Source of the DNA: Helicobacter burdigaliensis
Lineage (GTDB): Bacteria > Campylobacterota > Campylobacteria > Campylobacterales > Helicobacteraceae
Length of the DNA stretch: 64,000 nt
Assembly (NCBI RefSeq): GCF_003670295.1
Contig: NZ_QXJG01000001.1
Location: 175,978-239,977, forward strand
Direction: 5' to 3'
Part shown: piece after piece, positions 43,417 through 52,358 of the stretch
How the letters are laid out: every line of letters begins with the position of its first letter
Position numbering within the stretch: the stretch's first letter is position 1
Notes under the pieces: generated by a model
Database searches by the model: none
Seen by the model: only the letters and a program-made list of their open reading frames with translations
What the model was told of the DNA's origin: nothing
Translations under genes and position numbers: made by a program

Positions 43417-46152
43417 CTAACATCTAGCATAAGTCAAGTGAGATTTAATGTTGTTTTTAAACAAATAAAAATCCCTATTCAAGCCCTTTATTTTTAAAGA
43501 TTTTAATATTTTATTTTCAGTTTCTGCAGACCAATATATCTTTAATTCTTTTTTAGCTCTGGTAATTGCTGTATAAAAAATATTATGTGTAATTTGTTCT
43601 TCAATTTCATTAGCTACAATAATAGAAACTTTATCATATTCTAAGCCTTGTGCTTTATGTATAGAAATAGCGTATGCTACTTGGAAAGGAACAATATTGT
43701 TATTATCATCTTCTTCATCTGAATTTAATCTAGCAACACTAAATTTAATTTCAGTACTCTTATCATCTTTGGCTATTACTTTAAAATTGTTATTTATACT
43801 TTGTATTATCTTGTCAATCTTAATAGTGAAATTTATAGTTTTTTCATCCTCTTCGATATTAGTGATAACTCCTTTAAGATTATTATGAAATTCTTCTCCA
43901 AACCTTGATGAATTTTCGTTAAACAAAATTGGATCATCAACCTTATAGGATAATCCATTAAAATAAAATGATTTATGAGGATTATTTTCTTGTAAGAATT
44001 TATTTATATTATTTACTCCATATATGCCACCATAATTCAAACATAAAATAATTTCATCATTTACACTTCGTGAAAAATTAAAATTTTGAATATTTTCAGA
44101 ACTATTATTTTTTTCAATAGCCTCAAGCATACTTTCATCAAGTATTCTAACTTTTTCCCATAGTAATTGCAATTTCTCACTTTTTGTTCTATAAATATGT
44201 TTTAACTCCAATTGAATATCTGAAAAAAAATTTTGAGCAAATAAAAACCAATTTCCAAACCTGATAGATTCAATTTGATATACATCACCTACACAAATTA
44301 AAATTTCACACTGTAACTTTATATCATCTAAAACACTAAAAATATCTTTATTACTAATAGTGCTGCACTCATCGATAAATACAATATCAAATTTTTTCGA
44401 AATATTATTTTTATTTGCTATATATGAAGCAACAGTATAAAAAGATGAATTTTGAATATCAAGTCTTTGTCTTAAATTATTAACAGCCGTATTTGTATTG
44501 GCTAAATATAATTTATTCTTATCATGGAAAAAACTAGATATATGCTCTATTAATGTTGTTTTTCCAGTTCCAGCTGCTCCATATATTAATGCTAATTTCG
44601 AGTTACAAAATAAATTACTTAGATAATTTTTCTTTTCTTCACAATCTAATTTATTATTTTTTTTCAACCATTCGTTTATATTTTCTTTGTAATTATCAAG
44701 ACCACTTTTTTTAAAGTATTTTAATAAATGAATTATTTTGATTATAGTATCTTGATATTCATTTATAAATAAATATTTATCATGCAACACTTTTATTGAT
44801 CTTTTTTTCTTCTGTTTATAATATAATGCTCCATTATATTTTTTTATCAGCACTTGAATATTATCTTCTTTAAAATCTTCCAAGTCAGTATATAAAAGAC
44901 CATTTATTTCTGAGTTATTTTGAATTTTTCTAGCTAATAGTTCATGCTCTCTACCATTTGGACTAATGCATTCAAATAAAACATTTAATTTTGGAATATG
45001 CCCTGCTGGACTAGAGCAAAATGGCATGTCATCAAATGGAATACTTTCATATTTTAAAAATAAATTTGATAGATTTGGATTATGTTGATAGCTATTTTTC
45101 TTTTTAGGGATTTGTTTTTTGATAATTTGATTATTCATTGTATATAATATATAACTAAGAATATTTGCCCCAGATTTATTTTGTAAAATTATCTCTCTTG
45201 ATATATCCAAGCAATCAAATAAATGCTTCATTTTATCATCTTTGCTAAAATTATTTTTTATTTTGATGTATTCTTTATTTTTTAATTTTATAATATCAAA
45301 CAAATTAAGCTCTTCCCTTGTGAGAAACTGCATAAAATCTTCATAATTACGATTCCTCACAAATTGTTTATATTGCTTTTTGAATATTAAACAAAAATTA
45401 GCAAACTCGCAAGGACGAATATCTATATTCCACCGAGTAATTAAAATAATAGGCATTTGCAAATTTAGCAGTTTTATATTTGTGTAATACAAAGTTAATT
45501 TTGTAGAATAATTGCTTGGAATGTAATATTTTGAAAAAGCAATTAATTTATCGAATTTACTTACATTATCCCTTGCAATAGTAAAAGTTATTTCATAATA
45601 TATCTCTTCATTAATTATAAATGGTTTGACTTTTTGAATATAAAATTTATCTGTTTTGGTATCACTAAATACACTTGTTTGTTTAATTTTATCAACAACG
45701 CACTCATAGTATTGAAAACTTAATGTATCAAGATTTATTGGAAAGTCTTGCAAATTATTTAATATTTGAATATCTAAAAATTTTTTACAAAAATTCCTAG
45801 TTTGAAATAAGTAGAATAAATATTTAAGCATTAATCTTTCAGCAATTTCTTCATTAGGTGTATAATGAGATACCGAAATTTGAAGTAAATGATGAAAATT
45901 TTTTATATCTTTATATTTTCTTTTATCTCCAATATATTTTAAACTTGATTGTAAGTTTTCATAAATATTATCTAGTCGCTGATTTGTATCAGTATTATAA
46001 ACATATAAAGCTATATGTTCTAATAAATTTCTTAACTCATTTAAAATATTCTGAGATAAAAAACCTCTATCTTCTTTATTCCTATCAATATTTTTATTGA
46101 TGTTGCAATCAATATCTAAAATTTGTTTCAATGCCCTATTTTGTGGAAACAT
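43417..46152 (-). CDS. Large superfamily 1 helicase (UvrD/RecD-like)
   Basis: 911 residues. Walker A 'LIYGAAGTGKTTLIEHI' at about 527, Walker B 'IVFIDECSTISNKD' at about 589, 'CVGDVYQIES' (motif III region) and C-terminal 'VAYAISIHKAQGLEYDKVSIIVAN' plus 'ITHNIFYTAITRAKKELKIYWS' (motifs V-VI, UvrD_C_2). The first 500 residues match nothing I can name. It lies alone between the MerR remnant and the aldo/keto reductase, with more Ile/Asn/Lys than its neighbours, so it may be an acquired gene. A defence role is possible but unproven. Confidence 0.8.
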   Translation of the reverse strand: MFPQNRALKQILDIDCNINKNIDRNKEDRGFLSQNILNELRNLLEHIALYVYNTDTNQRLDNIYENLQSSLKYIGDKRKYKDIKNFHHLLQISVSHYTPNEEIAERLMLKYLFYLFQTRNFCKKFLDIQILNNLQDFPINLDTLSFQYYECVVDKIKQTSVFSDTKTDKFYIQKVKPFIINEEIYYEITFTIARDNVSKFDKLIAFSKYYIPSNYSTKLTLYYTNIKLLNLQMPIILITRWNIDIRPCEFANFCLIFKKQYKQFVRNRNYEDFMQFLTREELNLFDIIKLKNKEYIKIKNNFSKDDKMKHLFDCLDISREIILQNKSGANILSYILYTMNNQIIKKQIPKKKNSYQHNPNLSNLFLKYESIPFDDMPFCSSPAGHIPKLNVLFECISPNGREHELLARKIQNNSEINGLLYTDLEDFKEDNIQVLIKKYNGALYYKQKKKRSIKVLHDKYLFINEYQDTIIKIIHLLKYFKKSGLDNYKENINEWLKKNNKLDCEEKKNYLSNLFCNSKLALIYGAAGTGKTTLIEHISSFFHDKNKLYLANTNTAVNNLRQRLDIQNSSFYTVASYIANKNNISKKFDIVFIDECSTISNKDIFSVLDDIKLQCEILICVGDVYQIESIRFGNWFLFAQNFFSDIQLELKHIYRTKSEKLQLLWEKVRILDESMLEAIEKNNSSENIQNFNFSRSVNDEIILCLNYGGIYGVNNINKFLQENNPHKSFYFNGLSYKVDDPILFNENSSRFGEEFHNNLKGVITNIEEDEKTINFTIKIDKIIQSINNNFKVIAKDDKSTEIKFSVARLNSDEEDDNNNIVPFQVAYAISIHKAQGLEYDKVSIIVANEIEEQITHNIFYTAITRAKKELKIYWSAETENKILKSLKIKGLNRDFYLFKNNIKSHLTYARC

Positions 46153-46193
46153 TATTTCTCTAATCCTATAGTTTTATTTTGGTTTAGATTATA

Positions 46194-46618
46194 TCAAATT
46201 TCCACGCGTTTTTTGCGTTTTACATAGTCTTTACTTAAAAGGTTTAACTCATCTTTGCTTTCTTTTATTATTTTTTCATAATAATCCACTTTAAAATCAA
46301 ATTTTTCTAAGATGGTTTTTAGTTTTTGCATATCTTTTAGTGTTTTTTCTCTTGAACTTAAAATAATCTCTAGCCTTTCTTTTGCAGTACTTTCGCCTTT
46401 AGCACAAAGAGCAATATAATCTTTTAATCCTTAATGCTCACACCAATTTGGCGGTAACAATCCACCCAAAGCACCCATTGCAAATCTTTTTTACTAAAAT
46501 ATCTTACCCCATTTTCATCTTTCTCTACATAAGGAAACACACCCTTATCCGCCCAAAACATAAGTGTCCTACTAGGGACACCTGTTTTTCTTTCTACTTC
46601 TATGATTGTATAAACCAT
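46194..46618 (-). pseudogene. MerR family regulator, frameshifted
   Basis: The open part (46424-46618, 64 residues) is a MerR HTH: 'TIIEVERKTGVPSRTLMFWADKGVFP', 'ENGVRYFSKKDLQWVLWVDCYRQIGVSIKD'. It hits TAA at 46424. In another frame the sequence continues 'DYIALCAKGESTAKERLEIILSSREKTL' and a coiled coil to a TGA at 46194, which is exactly the missing dimerisation part. Removing an 8-base insertion (GGATTAAA, a near-duplicate of its neighbour) restores 'GVSIKDYIALC'. The gene is therefore probably inactive, or its sequence has a local error. Confidence 0.8.
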
Positions 46619-46638
46619 TTTAATCCTTTATAAAAGTA

Positions 46639-47522
46639 TCAAAAATCTTTATCTAAAACATATTTTTTATCTATCGGAAATGATTTTTTTGGTTTCTTAT
46701 TTTCTTCTTTTTTACTTTGTATATAATATACATCTTTTGCATCTGAAAGAATATATAAATCTTTTACTTGCAAACCCTCTTCATTTTCAGTAAAGCTGAT
46801 ATTATTATCTAATAATTTATTTTTTACAATTTTGCTTTTGCTTAGAGTCATTTCTGCCTTAAAATTACCTATTTTTAAATAAGAAGTAATATTTTCATTT
46901 AAAAATACAATAGATAAAAATAAGACAATAGTGTTAGCCAAAGCAAAAAATTTAAAACTTTTAAAGTCTTTAAAACATAATTGAAGGCTAAAAAATATAA
47001 AAATAATTAAACAACCAAAGCCCAGATAAAAATAATTAATTTCTTGGGTTTTAATGATAACAAAAAACCAGTAATAGCAATAGCTACATATATTATCAAT
47101 ATCAGAATTGTTTGTGTTGTAAAAATTCCAAATTTATCTAATGAAACTCTGTCTTTTCTTCCAAAAAAATATAATAGAACGTTTGCAACTATAAACACAA
47201 TAACAATAGATATTAATAATAATATACTGGGTTTCTGTAATGTGATAAAAGTAACGATGGTTGAAGCAATATAAATTATCAAAGGAATTGTTATTGGCAT
47301 TTTAAAATATTGTTTATATAATTCTCTTGAAAAAGAAAATATTCCCATATAGAAAAAACTAAAAATTCCTCCAAATAAAATCCCTGTAATTGCCAAAGCA
47401 ATTGCTTTTTGACTATCTACAAAAGGAATAGTTCTTGTTTGTAAAGAATGCTGAATAAGTATAAAAATGACTATAGAAATTCCTGCAAAACTCGCAACTT
47501 GAAACAAATCTTTTGAAGTTTG
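46639..47522 (-). pseudogene. Membrane protein gene broken by a frameshift
   Basis: One frame (47007-47525, starting at TTG) gives a protein with four to five membrane helices, ending abruptly after 'SLKPKKLIIFIWALVV'. A second frame continues from the T6 run at about 47063-47068 with 'FVIIKTQEINYFYLGFG' and another helix, then 'NIVLFLSIVFLN'-like and a charged tail ending 'DKKYVLDKDF' at 46639. One extra T would join them into about 290 residues. Neither piece has a good start. It may also have been joined to the 106-residue gene upstream, which ends in the same frame. Family unknown. Confidence 0.5.
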
Positions 47523-47591
47523 CAAAATCGATTTTGAAAGTTTGATAAAATCTTTTTTATCTTTTCTTGTCTCATAGCGTTCTTCATATTT

Positions 47592-47912
47592 TTAAAATTT
47601 AACTTTAGATTTAAACTCAAGCTCTTTTAATTCTGGTTTAGAAATATTTTTCATATACAAATCAAAATAAAAATAAATTTCATCTTCCAAATCATCAAAC
47701 TCTTGAGGATTGTTTTTAAATTTTTGATATTCCAAATTTTTAAAAAACAAAATTTCTTTTTCTACTAAAGTTTGCAACTTTAGACTTATTTCTTTTATGT
47801 TTTCACTACTTGCAATATTTTGCTTGCTTCTTTCTTCTTTAAGCTGTTTTATCAATTCTTGACATTCTTGTAATCTTTTTTCTTTTATATTTAATAAAAT
47901 TTTAAATTCCAT
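47592..47912 (-). CDS. Small coiled-coil protein, unknown
   Basis: 106 residues, soluble, two long helices ('KRLQECQELIKQLKEERSKQ' and 'LKLQTLVEKEILFFKNLEYQKFKNN'). It starts 2 bases after the cyclophilin-like gene with a GGAG site. After its TAA the same frame stays open into the membrane protein, so it might be the N-terminus of a once longer protein. Confidence 0.55.
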   Translation of the reverse strand: MEFKILLNIKEKRLQECQELIKQLKEERSKQNIASSENIKEISLKLQTLVEKEILFFKNLEYQKFKNNPQEFDDLEDEIYFYFDLYMKNISKPELKELEFKSKVKF

Positions 47913-47914
47913 TT

Positions 47915-48319
47915 TTACTCCTTTATAATTTTCATCTTAAAATCGCTTTTTTGTGCCTTTAGAGCTTCCAAATTCCCTTGCACTTTTCCCAAATACACCA
48001 AATCATCGCTCGCATTTTGAAGTGCATAGAAAATTCCAATATTTCCCCACGGCACATAGTAGAATAAATCCCCAATTTGAGGTTTATACGCACTGCTTCC
48101 TTTTACCTTTAGTGCTTTGGGTAAGTGTGCAATCTTTTCCTTTTTCATAAAATCGCTAAAATCTAGCTCCATTGGAAGCATATTATAAAACCCTCTTGAA
48201 GCTTCATTGTCTTCTAAATTTACAAGCAATTCCTTGTTATTAAAAAATAATTTTATTCGCATTTGCTCTCCTAGTAAAAAAGTAAAACTTATTAAACACA
48301 AAATCAATATTTTTATCAT
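47915..48319 (-). CDS. Cyclophilin-like fold protein, copy 2
   Basis: 134 residues, about 80 percent identical by eye to the copy at 41364-41768 ('IAHLPKALKVKGSSAYKPQ' is shared exactly). Signal peptide at the N-terminus. Follows the CMD gene by 3 bases. The duplication spans the operon boundary: each MerR-type promoter drives one copy. Confidence 0.8.
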   Translation of the reverse strand: MIKILILCLISFTFLLGEQMRIKLFFNNKELLVNLEDNEASRGFYNMLPMELDFSDFMKKEKIAHLPKALKVKGSSAYKPQIGDLFYYVPWGNIGIFYALQNASDDLVYLGKVQGNLEALKAQKSDFKMKIIKE

Positions 48320-48322
48320 AAA

Positions 48323-49189
48323 TTAAGCTTTCAAAGTCAAGCTATCTAACGCAGCTATCGCATTTAATGCCCTTGGATAGCCAATATAAGGCGTAAGTGC
48401 TGCAATGATATTTAGCAAATCTTCTCTGTTTTGTCCCATATTAAGATTACCTTGTATATGGGCTTTTACTTGGGTTTCTGCCCCACCAAGCGAGATAAGA
48501 TATACAAGCGTTAAAAGTTCTCTTGTTTTTAGATCAAGCCCTGTGCGTGTGTAGTAGTCTCCAAAACAATTTGCGCTTAAAAAATCATTCATAAAAGCTT
48601 TATCTTTTGGGCTAGATTCTATCATTTTGGTGATATTTGCCTCTCCAAAAATAGTATTTTGAGCAATTCTTCCTTTTTCTTTGCGATTATCCTGTGTGGT
48701 TGTGCTTTGCAGCTCTAGTGGCATTTCAATCCCTAATTTTTCAAATACTTCATTGCAAAGACTTAAAAAATCACGCACCTTAATAAAGCCCACATAAGGA
48801 GTAGCTTGATAGATCATTTCTTTGATAACAACGGGGTTTATATCGTGATTTATCGCTCCTTTAAGCAAGGTTTTAAACTCCATTTTTCCACCCGCTGCCA
48901 AAGTAGAAGCAAGTGTGATTAAAAAATACTTTTCTTTAGGCAAATTTGCCTTTGCAAAGCTTTCTCCAAAAGTAAAATTAATGTGATTAGTAAAAAATTC
49001 CTTATCACTTGTAAAAAGAGGATCCTTTTTTGTTCTGCCCAAAAGCTCTTCATAAATTTCTTTTGCCTTTTGTTTTAACTGCATAGTTTTTTCCTTAATT
49101 TTTAAAGTTTGTGAAAAAAGGGCTTGAGATGCCACCCCTAAAAGCATAAAAGTTTTAACGCTTAGATTTAAAAAACTTCTGCGTTTCAT
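48323..49189 (-). CDS. Carboxymuconolactone decarboxylase family protein, exported
   Basis: 288 residues. Tat-like signal 'MKRRSFLNLSVKTFMLLGVASQALF'. Two CMD domains: about 60-145 ('FAKANLPKEKYFLITLASTLAAGGKMEFKTLLKGAINHDI') and about 190-285 ('LDLKTRELLTLVYLISLGGAETQVKAHIQGNLNMGQNREDLLNIIAALTPYIGYPRAL'). CMD proteins include AhpD-like peroxide enzymes, but the CxxC pair is not obvious here. Follows the cupin gene by 12 bases. Confidence 0.85.
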   Translation of the reverse strand: MKRRSFLNLSVKTFMLLGVASQALFSQTLKIKEKTMQLKQKAKEIYEELLGRTKKDPLFTSDKEFFTNHINFTFGESFAKANLPKEKYFLITLASTLAAGGKMEFKTLLKGAINHDINPVVIKEMIYQATPYVGFIKVRDFLSLCNEVFEKLGIEMPLELQSTTTQDNRKEKGRIAQNTIFGEANITKMIESSPKDKAFMNDFLSANCFGDYYTRTGLDLKTRELLTLVYLISLGGAETQVKAHIQGNLNMGQNREDLLNIIAALTPYIGYPRALNAIAALDSLTLKA

Positions 49190-49201
49190 TGCAAAATTCC
49201 T

Positions 49202-49687
49202 TTAATTTCTTGCTTCTTTTAAAGCTTTTTCATACTCTTCATCGCTTACAAGTTCAAGCCACTCTACATTTTTACCATTGATTTCACTTGTTAAGGCTAT
49301 GTGTGCTCCAGCGCTTGTATCACTTGCTCCGTGAAAATGCTTCACTCCCACAGGACAGCTTATCACATCGCCTTTTTTAGCAATCACCGCTTTTTGTCCT
49401 TCTGCTTTTGTGATAATTTCGCCTTCTGTTACGATTAGCGTTTGTCCTTTAGGGTGAGTATGCCATGCACTTCTAGTACCTTTGCTAAATTCCACTAATC
49501 CTCCGCTAAAATCTCTCCACTCATTTGCCTTAAACATCATGCTTACCTTTACTTCCCCGCTAAATATTTTAACATCTCCTTTAAAGCTCCCATGAGTTCC
49601 TTTCTTTTCTACTATTTGCATATTTTCTCCTTCACTAGCAAGGGCAAAAACCCCGCTAAGCATTAATAGACATAAAATCTTTTTCAT
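49202..49687 (-). CDS. Secreted cupin protein
   Basis: 161 residues. Signal peptide 1-17. Cupin motif 1 'GTRSAWHTHPKGQTLIVTEGEIITKAEG' and motif 2 'GDVISCPVGVKHFHGASDTSAGAHIAL', with His and Glu metal ligands. Such cupins accompany CMD proteins and aldo/keto reductases in stress operons. First gene behind a MerR-type promoter. Confidence 0.88.
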   Translation of the reverse strand: MKKILCLLMLSGVFALASEGENMQIVEKKGTHGSFKGDVKIFSGEVKVSMMFKANEWRDFSGGLVEFSKGTRSAWHTHPKGQTLIVTEGEIITKAEGQKAVIAKKGDVISCPVGVKHFHGASDTSAGAHIALTSEINGKNVEWLELVSDEEYEKALKEARN

Positions 49688-49717
49688 CTCTTTCCTTTAT
49701 TTTGAAAATTTTTTACA

Positions 49718-49748
49718 ATTATAAAAGATGAGAGTAGCTCTAAGTCAA
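49718..49748 (-). promoter_or_regulatory. MerR-type promoter of the cupin operon
   Basis: On the minus strand: -35 TTGACT (49748-49743), 19-bp spacer, -10 TATAAT (49723-49718). The spacer holds TTAGAG... written as TAGAGCTACTCTCA, with half sites AGAG and CTCT. It is near-identical to the promoter at 43310-43340, from CTCTTGACT through CTACTCT. Confidence 0.75.
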
Positions 49749-49825
49749 GAGAATATTAAAATTTTTAGTATAAAATACAAAAAATAGAAATAGAAAGAAA
49801 AACAGGTATCTACTTAAAAAAGAAT

Positions 49826-50842
49826 TTAATACCTATTCTTCAAAGCCCATTTGACTAATAAAACTAATACCGGCACTTCCACAAGTGGTCCAATAATCGC
49901 TCCAAAACTCTGTGGTGAAGCAATCCCAAAACTTGCAATGCAAATTGCAATAGCAAGCTCAAAATTATTACCACTTGCACTAAAGGAAATCGAGCAAGTT
50001 TTTTTATAATCTATCTTGCTCTTACACGAAATAAACCAAGAGATGAAAAACATACACACAAAATACAAAATAAGTGGCAACGCAATCCTTAGTGCATCTA
50101 ATGGCAAGCTAAATATCATATCTGATTTATAAGAACACATCATAAAAATAGTAAAAAGCAAAGTAATAAGCGTAAGCGGACTAATAAAGGTCAAGAATCT
50201 TTCTTCATACCACATATTGCCTTTTGCCTTTATCAAAATAACTCGGCTTAAAAACCCCAAAATGAAAGGGATTCCAAGATAGATAAATACATTTTTGCTA
50301 ATTGAAGCAATGCTAATATCTACACTAGAATTTTCTAACTTTACTCCTAGAATGGAAGGCAAAAACTCAAGATAAAAATAAGCCAAGATTCCAAAAAATA
50401 GAATCTGAAATACGCTATTAAAAGCCACAAGCGCACTTGTATATTCTCTATTTGCCCCTGCTAAATCACTCCATACAACGACCATAGCCACACATCTAGC
50501 AAGTCCGATGATAATCACTCCTTGCATATATTCTGGGCTATCTTTTAAAAATATATATGCTAGTGCAAACATCAAACTTGGCCCAACGATCCAGTTTAAA
50601 AAAAGTGAAAAAGCTAGAATCTTTTTATCATCAAAGACTTGCAACATTTTTGCATACTCGACTTTTGCCAAAGGTGGATACATCATTAAAATAAGACAAA
50701 AGACTAGAAGCATATTAAGCGAGTTGTATTCAAAAATAGCCCAAAAATTATTTACATTTGGCACAAAATACCCAAAGACTAATCCAGCAAAGATTACCAA
50801 AAATATCCAAAGACTAAGAAATCTATCTACTACTCCTAACAT
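49826..50842 (-). CDS. acr3: Arsenite efflux permease Acr3
   Basis: 338 residues from ATG 50842 (GGAG upstream; a GTG six codons earlier is less likely). Ten membrane helices, with 'GLARCVAMVVVWSDLAGANREYTSALVAFNSVFQI' (the Cys essential for transport) and 'ISFSASGNNFELAIAICIASFGIASPQSFGAIIGPLVEVPVL'. Exports arsenite. Overlaps arsR by about 20 bases, so it is co-translated with its regulator. Confidence 0.92.
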   Translation of the reverse strand: MLGVVDRFLSLWIFLVIFAGLVFGYFVPNVNNFWAIFEYNSLNMLLVFCLILMMYPPLAKVEYAKMLQVFDDKKILAFSLFLNWIVGPSLMFALAYIFLKDSPEYMQGVIIIGLARCVAMVVVWSDLAGANREYTSALVAFNSVFQILFFGILAYFYLEFLPSILGVKLENSSVDISIASISKNVFIYLGIPFILGFLSRVILIKAKGNMWYEERFLTFISPLTLITLLFTIFMMCSYKSDMIFSLPLDALRIALPLILYFVCMFFISWFISCKSKIDYKKTCSISFSASGNNFELAIAICIASFGIASPQSFGAIIGPLVEVPVLVLLVKWALKNRY

Positions 50843-51158
50843 TCTCTCTCCAATTCGCACGAGATTTTACCAAAGGTGGAAGAGATAAATTAAGCTCTTT
50901 TATAGCCTCTAAACACTGAAGATGAAAGAGGGATAAATCCTCCTTTATCCTATAATATGCCCAAGCGCCTTTGCGTCTCACTTCTAAAAATCCAGAATCT
51001 TTTAATATTTTTAGGTGGCGTGAGAGGCGTGATTGAATCATATTTAAAGAGCTTTGTAAATCACACACACAAAGTTCGCCATTTTTGGTTAAAAAGGCTA
51101 GTATTAGCACCCTACTTTCATCATTTAATGCACCAATGATATTTAAAAATTTATCCAT
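50823..51158 (-). CDS. arsR: ArsR family arsenic-responsive repressor
   Basis: 111 residues, winged helix. 'LTKNGELCVCDLQSSLNMIQSRLSRHLKILKDSGFLEVRRKGAWAYYRI' contains the arsenite-binding CVCDL motif of ArsR. Likely represses the arsP-arsR-acr3 operon until arsenite binds. Confidence 0.93.
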   Translation of the reverse strand: MDKFLNIIGALNDESRVLILAFLTKNGELCVCDLQSSLNMIQSRLSRHLKILKDSGFLEVRRKGAWAYYRIKEDLSLFHLQCLEAIKELNLSLPPLVKSRANWRENVRSSR

Positions 51159-51168
51159 TTAAATTCCT

Positions 51169-52158
51169 TTATAAAAAATAAGTAAGACTTCCAAAGCCAA
51201 TTGCAATCAGTAGGATAAGTCCCACAAAAAGTGCTAGAAAGTTTGTCCTAAATATACCCTTTAACAAAATGAGTTCAGGGAGAGAACACCCAGCACCCGC
51301 GATTAAAAAGCTAAAAATCACACCCTCATTCACACCCACTTCAAGTAATGCTAAGCCAATAGGGATAATCGCCTCCACTCTAATATAGAGCAAGATTCCA
51401 ATCAGTGCTGCTAGAATAACACTTAAAATGCCAAAATCACTTAGATAATCTTGTAAAAAATCTTGTGGCACAAATCCATGTATAAAAGCCCCAATCCCCA
51501 TACCTATGGCAATATATGGAATAAGCTTTTTGTAATCTTTAAAAGATTGTAATAAAATTTCTTTAAAACTTAGTTTATTTTTAAGTGTGCTATCACAGCA
51601 ACTTGTGCTTTTACTTTTGCTCTCACCACAGCAACTTTGAGGTTTTTTGATACTAAAAGAAGTGATTTTAGCAGGATTTTTAGCTTGTTTCTTCACGCTA
51701 AAAGATAAAGAGTTTGTGCTTTTAAAATCCTCTTTGAAAAATTTTTGTGTATCTAGCCTTTGGATTAAAATAGCAAAAATAAAGATTGCAACAAATAAAA
51801 AAGCCACATATAAAAAAGTAAGCTTAAAAGAAAATGCTAAAAAGAGCATCACAACGATAATAGGATTAATTAAAGGCGAAGTAAATAAATAGGCAATACA
51901 CACGCCAAAGGCTACATTTGCCTGCAATAATGCACGAAGCAAAGGAATGGTAGAGCAAGAACAAAAGGGAGTAAGAGCACCAAGCAATATAGCTTTAAGA
52001 TAGCTAGAATACGAATCTTTGCTCAGATGTTTTTCAAAAGCATTTTTATATTTGTGATTGATAAAGCTAACAATAGCAGAGATAAAAATAAAAAGCAAAG
52101 AAAGCTCAATAAAATAAATGCAAAATAGTTTAAGAGATTCTAATAATTTTACTTCCAC
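51169..52158 (-). CDS. arsP: ArsP-type organoarsenical permease
   Basis: 329 residues starting at GTG 52158 (AAGGA 7 nt upstream). 'LGALTPFCSCSTIPLLRALLQANVAFGVCIAYLFTSPLINP' with the CSC pair is the ArsP/DUF318 signature. A Cys-rich cytoplasmic loop (about 178-192: SCCGESKSKSTSCCDS) separates the two halves. In Campylobacter ArsP exports trivalent organoarsenicals such as reduced roxarsone. First gene of the operon. Confidence 0.88.
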   Translation of the reverse strand: MEVKLLESLKLFCIYFIELSLLFIFISAIVSFINHKYKNAFEKHLSKDSYSSYLKAILLGALTPFCSCSTIPLLRALLQANVAFGVCIAYLFTSPLINPIIVVMLFLAFSFKLTFLYVAFLFVAIFIFAILIQRLDTQKFFKEDFKSTNSLSFSVKKQAKNPAKITSFSIKKPQSCCGESKSKSTSCCDSTLKNKLSFKEILLQSFKDYKKLIPYIAIGMGIGAFIHGFVPQDFLQDYLSDFGILSVILAALIGILLYIRVEAIIPIGLALLEVGVNEGVIFSFLIAGAGCSLPELILLKGIFRTNFLALFVGLILLIAIGFGSLTYFL

Positions 52159-52210
52159 AACAAGTTCCTTTTAAAAAATTAATGGAAATATAGCGTAATT
52201 ATATCAATAA

Positions 52211-52226
52211 ATCAATATATGTTGAT
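52211..52226. promoter_or_regulatory. Probable ArsR operator upstream of arsP
   Basis: ATCAA N6 TTGAT, a perfect inverted repeat 53 bp before arsP, with further AT-rich repeats on both sides. Spacing and place fit an ArsR site. Confidence 0.5.
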
Positions 52227-52358
52227 ATATTAATATATAACAATGCAATTATTCCTTACTTTCTCCCCTTGCATGAACTTCAAATTCTTTGCCTATGAGT
52301 TTATGTGTTATAATTAAAAATTAAATCTTACAAAAGGATATTTTTATAATAAAAAGCC

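Noticed and set aside
45858-46100. Plus-strand 80-codon frame inside the helicase gene
   Set aside because: AT-rich antisense shadow with no ribosome site.
51169-52158. Copper/zinc efflux permease of the same DUF318 superfamily
   Set aside because: Linkage to arsR with a CVCDL motif and to acr3 favours ArsP.
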